From Desulfuromonadaceae bacterium (lineage in GTDB: Bacteria > Desulfobacterota > Desulfuromonadia > Geobacterales > Pseudopelobacteraceae), in NCBI GenBank assembly GCA_028686145.1, contig JAQUCQ010000086.1, positions 1 through 10,595 of the forward strand: a stretch of 10,595 bases of DNA, in the 5' to 3' direction. The notes beneath the pieces are model-generated. The model worked only from the letters and a program-made list of their open reading frames with translations, was not told the DNA's origin and searched no databases. The translations under genes were made by a program, and so were the position numbers. The first letter of the stretch is position 1, and the number at the start of each line of letters is the position of its first letter. Positions 5,917-10,595 of this stretch are shown here, piece by piece.

Positions 5917-6957
5917 ATGAAAAAAAACCTGGTGTCAGCAACCGTCTTTTTTCTGATTCTTTGTGCCGGTCCAGTGTTCGCCGCAAACCTCACAGACACT
6001 GAAAGGCTGGGGAAGCTTGTCTATGAGAGCAAATTGTTGTCGTGGAATCAGACACAATCTTGTGCCACTTGTCATAATAATGCAACCGGTTTTGCCGATT
6101 TGAATAATGCTACAGTATCTCTTGGCGACGATGGTGTGTCAACAGGAGGTCGGAACGCCCCGACCTCCGCTTATTGTGGGTTGAGTCCAGTGTTGCATCT
6201 GGATAAGGCAGGCGAGTATGTCGGTGGTATGTTCTGGGATGGACGGGCCTCTGGTTCTCGGATGCATGATCCTTTGGCTGAACAGGCCCAAGGGCCTCCA
6301 CTCAATCCAGTGGAGATGAATATGCCTGATGTACAAACAATTATTGACAGAATTGCAAGAGATTCAGAGATCTCTTTTCTTTTCACCGCAGTATATGGTG
6401 CAGATGCCTTTACTGATGTGAATAATGCTTTTGATAATCTTGCTCGTGCGGTCGCTTCCTATGAGCGTTCTACAGAGGTAAGCCGTTTTTCCTCTCGTTT
6501 TGATGCGGGATCTTTAAACGCTCAGGAGTTACGAGGTAAAAAGTTGTTTTCCCAGAATTGTACAGTCTGTCATTCAATGGCACGGCTTGGGGGAGGTTTC
6601 CCCCTCTTCACCAGTTATAAGTATGTTAATGCCGGGGTGCCCAAGAATCCGGCCTTGGAATATGATCCTAATTGTGCCTATCGATATCCGGACTTGGGCC
6701 TTGGTGGATTTATTGGTGACCCAGCCCAGAACGGAAAATTCAAAATACCTACCCTGAGAAATGTTGCTCTGACCGCTCCGTACTCTCATAACGGCTATTT
6801 TACCACTCTGAAGGAGATGGTTTCCTTTATGAATAACAGGAGTGGTTTTACTCCGGAGGTTGCTGATAATCTAAGTACTGCTGTGGGAAATCTGGGTTTG
6901 AACGATAATCAGGTCGAAGATGTTGTCGCCTTTCTTAATAGCTTGACTGATATGTGA
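5917..6957 (+). CDS. Periplasmic di-heme cytochrome c peroxidase (CcpA/MacA-like), 346 aa
   Basis: Reduces hydrogen peroxide to water with electrons from periplasmic c-type cytochromes; some relatives (MacA in Geobacter) also take part in electron transfer. A Sec signal peptide covers residues 1-22 (basic MKKN, hydrophobic core, cleavage near VFA-AN). Two c-type heme sites: CATCH (49-53) and CTVCH (215-219). Other family motifs are RNAPT, MFWDGRA, DPLAEQAQGPPLNPVEM, and FKIPTLRNVALTAPYSHNG near the C terminus. I chose the ATG at 5917 because AAGGAG (5905-5910) sits 6 nt before it; the in-frame ATG at 5899 is upstream of that site. Two extra cysteines (87, 253) are not heme ligands and could form a disulfide. 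It stands alone, divergent from rluB and convergent with accA. The gene is more AT-rich (sample rows 43-45% G+C) than the flanking operons. MauG-like oxidase is a less likely alternative. Confidence 0.92.
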   Translation: MKKNLVSATVFFLILCAGPVFAANLTDTERLGKLVYESKLLSWNQTQSCATCHNNATGFADLNNATVSLGDDGVSTGGRNAPTSAYCGLSPVLHLDKAGEYVGGMFWDGRASGSRMHDPLAEQAQGPPLNPVEMNMPDVQTIIDRIARDSEISFLFTAVYGADAFTDVNNAFDNLARAVASYERSTEVSRFSSRFDAGSLNAQELRGKKLFSQNCTVCHSMARLGGGFPLFTSYKYVNAGVPKNPALEYDPNCAYRYPDLGLGGFIGDPAQNGKFKIPTLRNVALTAPYSHNGYFTTLKEMVSFMNNRSGFTPEVADNLSTAVGNLGLNDNQVEDVVAFLNSLTDM

Positions 6958-7166
6958 AGTTCTACTGTCTCAAAACGACTGTGGTTAGCCGTAGCTATGA
7001 TAATCCGTGGCTGAATGCAACAATCTCCCAAGACGGGGTGTGACTGAGTTTAAAGTCTGGTGGTGGGATGGGGCGTTAATCTGCAAGGCAAGGAAAGCAA
7101 AACGTGGGAGTTGAACGGCTGATCAGGTGTAGCAGTCTTGTTTGTCTACGAACAACGATTCTGTAA

Positions 7167-7211
7167 AAAAGAAAGGCGAAGCAGGCATAGTCCCTGCTTC
7201 GCCTTTCTTTT
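7167..7211. terminator. Strong bidirectional intrinsic terminator
   Basis: A perfect 19-bp inverted repeat (7167-7185 with 7193-7211) surrounds a 7-nt loop. The stem base is AAAAG...CTTTT and its core GGCGAAGCAGG is GC-rich, so both strands end in a U-run. It lies between the convergent cytochrome and accA genes, 26 nt beyond the accA stop. The 209 nt between the cytochrome stop and the hairpin hold nothing recognisable. Confidence 0.92.
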
Positions 7212-7237
7212 ATCCATGTTTGGATACTGGCAGTATT

Positions 7238-8194
7238 CTATTCAGCCAGCCGGGTCATGGCTCTGAATTTTTTGTAGCGGCCTTCCACAAGTTCGTCACC
7301 GGAAAGCTTGTTCAGCTCGGTAAGGTTGCGTGCGATTGCCTCTTTCATGTTTTTCGCTGTCGCTTCATGATCACGATGAGCGCCACCGACCGGTTCCTTG
7401 ACTATCTCGTCGATGACACCCAGCTTTATAATGTCCTGGGCGGTCGGTTTGAGCGCCTCGGCGGCCTGTTCTCCCTTGGTGCCGTCTGACCAGAGGATAG
7501 CAGCGCATCCTTCCGGAGAAATGACGGCATACACTGAATGTTCCAACATCAGAATCCGGTCACCGACCGCAATTGCCAGTGCCCCACCGGAGCCGCCTTC
7601 GCCGGTAATACAGACGATAACGGGGGTACGCAGACTGGCCATCTCGCGCAGGTTGCGGGCAATTGCTTCGGCTTGGCCGCGCTCTTCGGCGCCGATACCG
7701 GGATAGGCTCCCGGGGTGTCGACAAAAGTGATGACCGGCAGCTTGAATTGTTCGGCCATCTGCATCAGGCGCAGAGCCTTACGGTATCCTTCCGGATTGG
7801 GCATGCCGAAATTGCGGTAGACCTTTTCCTTGGTGTCACGCCCCTTCTGGTGGCCGATCACCATTACCGGTTGGCCGTCGAAGCGGGCAAGGCCGCCGAC
7901 AATGGCATGGTCATCACCATAGTTACGGTCGCCGTGCAGTTCAACAAATTCTGTGAACATGAGGTTTATATAGTCCTGAGTAAAGGGACGGTTAATGTGG
8001 CGGGCTACCTGAGCGGTCTGCCAACGGGAAAGATTGGCAAAAATATCAGCCCTCATCTGTTCCACGCGGCTTTCTAAGGCAGTTACATCGGCGCCGATAT
8101 TCAATCCGTCACTGGCCAAAGCATTCAACTCTTCAATTTTCTTTTCCAGTTCCACTATTGGTTTTTCAAATTCAAGATAAAACGGGCTTGCCAT
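7238..8194 (-). CDS. accA: Acetyl-CoA carboxylase carboxyltransferase subunit alpha, 318 aa
   Basis: With AccD it transfers the carboxyl group from carboxybiotin-BCCP to acetyl-CoA, making malonyl-CoA for fatty acid synthesis in the cytoplasm. The N-terminal region YLEFEKPIVELEKKIEEL is typical of AccA. The crotonase-like core carries VELHGDRNYGDD, the GHQKGRDTKEKV segment, TFVDTPGAYPGIGAEERGQ, and the oxyanion-hole region GEGGSGGALAIAVGDRI followed by SVYAVISPEGCAAILW. Length matches E. coli (319). The frame could begin at GTG 8203 or ATG 8200, but the ATG at 8194 (MASPF) is preferred because GAGGTG (8206-8201) is 6 nt before it. It follows dnaE by 18 nt, so co-transcription is likely, and it ends at the strong terminator at 7167-7211. 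accD is not in the window. Confidence 0.97.
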   Translation of the reverse strand: MASPFYLEFEKPIVELEKKIEELNALASDGLNIGADVTALESRVEQMRADIFANLSRWQTAQVARHINRPFTQDYINLMFTEFVELHGDRNYGDDHAIVGGLARFDGQPVMVIGHQKGRDTKEKVYRNFGMPNPEGYRKALRLMQMAEQFKLPVITFVDTPGAYPGIGAEERGQAEAIARNLREMASLRTPVIVCITGEGGSGGALAIAVGDRILMLEHSVYAVISPEGCAAILWSDGTKGEQAAEALKPTAQDIIKLGVIDEIVKEPVGGAHRDHEATAKNMKEAIARNLTELNKLSGDELVEGRYKKFRAMTRLAE

Positions 8195-8212
8195 AATCAT
8201 CACCTCATATAT

Positions 8213-10595
8213 TTACTCAAAAGTGGCGGCATTATATCCTAACAGTCTCTCCACATCCAGCCTTAAATCATCACTGGCCGCAACGTTCATTCCAGTTGTC
8301 AGCGGCATGGTTGAGCGACTCCGTTCCGGTATCAGAAACTGGATTGATGCCGGTATGCTTCCCGGGTGCCGTTCGATAACCTCTTTAAGGAGGGTAATAT
8401 GCCCTGGCAGGGTTTCATTGGTGCGCAGGATGATCGATACTTTTTTGGTAGTCTGAGCCCGGGCCTCGGCGAGTAGTTTAATGTCACCGGCCGGACCTCG
8501 ATCACGCTGGAAACGTTTGCCGTTATTCTCTTCGCCACCCTTCATAATCAGTACCTTGCAGCCTTTTTCGCCTTTTTCCAGCTTGCCGACTACCAGCAAT
8601 GGGTCATCAGATTTCAGCAGTGGAGAGGTCGTTGCGTAAATGTCGGAAAAGACGGTGATTTCTACAGAGCCTGTCAGATCTTCAATGGTGACGAACCCCA
8701 TCCGGTCGCCTTTTTTGGTTGTAATCTCCTTGAAAGCAGAAACGATGCCGCAGATCCGCACTTCGCTGCCATCAGCCATTTCCACCATGCTGGCAATGTC
8801 GGTGTTGGAGAGGCGTTTGACGTCATCAATGTAACGATCCAGCGGGTGACCGGTGATCAGAAAACCAAGAGCTTCCTTCTCATACGCCAACTTCTCCTTG
8901 TCATGCCATTCGGGGGTGGTAGGAAGTTTCATGCCACCGTTGCCATTTCCCCGCGAGACTTCTTCGGTTCCAAAGAGCGAAACCTGGGTACTGGCCTTTT
9001 CTTCCTGGATTTTCTGTCCGTAGTTTGAAGCGGTTTCCAGTCCCTCCATTTGGGCGGAACGGGTCGCTCCAGTGGAGTCAAAGGCGCCGCACTTGATTAA
9101 CGACTCGATCACCCGCTTGTTTACCCGGCGCAGGTCAACCCGTTCGCAAAAGTCATATAGACTCTTGAATGGGCCATCCGAACGAGCTTCAAGAATAGCA
9201 TCGATTGCGCCGGAACCGACATTTTTTACTGCTCCGAGGCCGAAACGCATGGACGTGCCGACGACGGTAAAGGAAAGACCGGAGGTGTTGATGTCGGGAG
9301 GCAGTACTTCAATCCCCTGCTCCCGGCAGTCGCTGATGTTCTTGACAACCTTGTCGGTGCTGTCCATGTCGCAGGTCAGGAGCGCCGCCATGAACTCGAC
9401 CGGATAGTGGGCTTTCAGATAGGCGGTTTGATAGGCAATCAGTGCATAGGCGGCCGAATGGGACTTGTTAAAGCCGTACTCGGCGAACTTGGCCATCTGG
9501 TCGAAAATCGCTTCGGCCTTTTTAGTGTCGATCTCCAGTGCTTTGGCGCCGGCCAGAAAGGTGTCCTTCTGGCGTTCCATCTCCTTGGCATCTTTCTTAC
9601 CCATGGCGCGGCGCAGCAGGTCGGCCTGTCCCAGGGAATAGCCGGCCAGGGTGCGGGAAATCTGCATAACCTGTTCCTGATAGACGATGACCCCGTAGGT
9701 GTCTTTGAGGATCGGCTCCAGCTGAGGCAGGTCGAAAACCACCTTCTGGCGACCATGTTTCCGTTCAATGAAGTCATCAACCATGCCGCATCCCAGCGGA
9801 CCAGGGCGGTACAGGGCGCAGGCGGCAATAACATCCTCGAAACAGGAGGGCTTCAACTTGATCAGCATCTCTTTTATGCCGCTCGACTCCAACTGGAAGA
9901 CTCCAGTGGTATTGCCGATGCTGATCAGGTCATAGCTGGCCACGTCGTCGTCACGCAAAGTAGTAATGTCGAAGTCCGGTACTTTTACTCGCACCAGTTT
10001 GACGGCATTTTCGATGACGGTCAGGTTTTTGAGACCGAGAAAGTCGAACTTGACCAGGCCTACCAGTTCAACATATTTCATCGAATACTGGGTATTGATA
10101 GAACCGGTTTTCTGGTCCTTGTAAAGCGGCAAAAACTCTTCCAGCTGATCCGGCGCTACAACAACAGCAGCGGCGTGGGTCGATGCGTGCCGGGTGAGTC
10201 CTTCAAGGCAGAGTGCCGTATCCAGCAAATCCTTTACCCGGGGGTCGGCAGTACACAGTTCATTGAGCTGCGGTTCCTGCTGGAGCGCCTTACTCAAAGT
10301 CATCTTTAAATCATCCGGAATCAGCTTGGCTATCCGGTCGACGTCACCGTAGGTCATGCTCAGTGCCCGCCCGACATCACGAATGGCGGCCTTTGCACCC
10401 ATGGTACCAAAGGTGATGATCTGACAGACCCGGTCACGACCGTACTTTTCTATCATGTACTGAATCACCTCGCCTCGGCGATCCTGGCAGAAGTCAACGT
10501 CGATATCAGGCATGGAGATACGTTCAGGATTGAGGAATCGTTCGAACAGCAGGTTGTAAGGGAGCGGGTCGAGATCGGTGATTTTGATGGAGTAC
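8213..10595 (-). CDS. dnaE: DNA polymerase III subunit alpha, 5' end cut by the window edge
   Basis: Catalytic subunit of the replicative polymerase. The frame is open to the right edge: 27 codons before the methionine of MPDIDVDFC read as typical DnaE (ITDLDPLPYNLLFERFLNPE). About 793 residues are visible; the N-terminal PHP domain and the start lie outside. Numbering from that methionine, the catalytic aspartates are in PDIDVDF (3-7) and KFDFLGL (Asp157). Finger and thumb motifs include DTYGVIVYQEQVMQ, RRAMGKK and FNKSHSAAYALIAYQTAYLK. A helix-hairpin-helix region follows, then a likely beta-clamp-binding peptide QVSLF (510-514, bases 8986-8972). An OB-fold domain (VRICGIVSAF, then GFVTIEDLTGSVEITVF) and the C-terminal domain come last. 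The stop TAA is 18 nt upstream of accA. The family is DnaE (Gram-negative type), not PolC: no internal exonuclease domain is seen. Confidence 0.98.
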   Translation of the reverse strand, partial: YSIKITDLDPLPYNLLFERFLNPERISMPDIDVDFCQDRRGEVIQYMIEKYGRDRVCQIITFGTMGAKAAIRDVGRALSMTYGDVDRIAKLIPDDLKMTLSKALQQEPQLNELCTADPRVKDLLDTALCLEGLTRHASTHAAAVVVAPDQLEEFLPLYKDQKTGSINTQYSMKYVELVGLVKFDFLGLKNLTVIENAVKLVRVKVPDFDITTLRDDDVASYDLISIGNTTGVFQLESSGIKEMLIKLKPSCFEDVIAACALYRPGPLGCGMVDDFIERKHGRQKVVFDLPQLEPILKDTYGVIVYQEQVMQISRTLAGYSLGQADLLRRAMGKKDAKEMERQKDTFLAGAKALEIDTKKAEAIFDQMAKFAEYGFNKSHSAAYALIAYQTAYLKAHYPVEFMAALLTCDMDSTDKVVKNISDCREQGIEVLPPDINTSGLSFTVVGTSMRFGLGAVKNVGSGAIDAILEARSDGPFKSLYDFCERVDLRRVNKRVIESLIKCGAFDSTGATRSAQMEGLETASNYGQKIQEEKASTQVSLFGTEEVSRGNGNGGMKLPTTPEWHDKEKLAYEKEALGFLITGHPLDRYIDDVKRLSNTDIASMVEMADGSEVRICGIVSAFKEITTKKGDRMGFVTIEDLTGSVEITVFSDIYATTSPLLKSDDPLLVVGKLEKGEKGCKVLIMKGGEENNGKRFQRDRGPAGDIKLLAEARAQTTKKVSIILRTNETLPGHITLLKEVIERHPGSIPASIQFLIPERSRSTMPLTTGMNVAASDDLRLDVERLLGYNAATFE

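Noticed and set aside
7538..8077. 179-codon open frame on the plus strand
   Set aside because: Antisense shadow of accA with no ribosome-binding site or family signature.
9407..10309. 300-codon open frame on the plus strand
   Set aside because: Antisense to the well-conserved core of dnaE; its length follows from GC-rich codon bias and it has no recognisable domain.

Overview
The window looks like a core chromosomal segment of a Gram-negative bacterium. An outer-membrane lifestyle is implied by apolipoprotein N-acyltransferase and by a periplasmic di-heme cytochrome c peroxidase with a Sec signal. The mix of housekeeping genes, the MacA/CcpA-like cytochrome and a small cysteine/histidine-rich protein of a type I associate with Geobacter relatives suggest Desulfuromonadales (Geobacter-like). 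That assignment is inference from gene content and was not tested by any search.

Layout. At the left edge a 67-residue Cys/His-rich protein (122-325, +) converges on a minus-strand operon. Reading right to left, the operon is rluB (4806-3955), a CorC-type CBS protein (3974-3117), lnt (3120-1534) and prfB (1517-398). The genes are tightly packed: rluB and corC overlap by 20 nt, corC and lnt share a GTGA overlap, and lnt and prfB are 16 nt apart. prfB carries the classical programmed +1 frameshift at codon 24. Upstream of rluB lies about 1.1 kb of AT-rich DNA (4807-5916) with no convincing gene. It holds inverted repeats, a terminator-like hairpin, a possible 34-codon ORF with a decayed upstream extension, and a start-stop element (ATG-TAA) behind a perfect Shine-Dalgarno. 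A plus-strand di-heme cytochrome c peroxidase gene follows (5917-6957). It converges on accA across a near-ideal bidirectional terminator (7167-7211). On the minus strand, dnaE (cut by the right edge) and accA form an operon with an 18-nt gap.

Roles. dnaE (replicative polymerase), accA (fatty acid initiation), rluB (23S rRNA pseudouridylation), lnt (lipoprotein maturation) and prfB (translation termination) are essential or near-essential core functions. The cytochrome handles periplasmic peroxide or electron transfer and does not belong to either operon. The cytochrome plus its long upstream region are clearly more AT-rich than the flanks. Hand-counted 60-base samples gave about 30-35% G+C in the gap, 43-45% in the cytochrome gene, 63% in accA and 72% in dnaE. 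This block therefore reads as an insertion between two conserved operons.

I did not find a convincing new multi-gene system. The most unusual points are the Cys-rich small protein with one apparently lost zinc-type cysteine, the AT-rich block and its start-stop leader, and the small ORF directly upstream of rluB.
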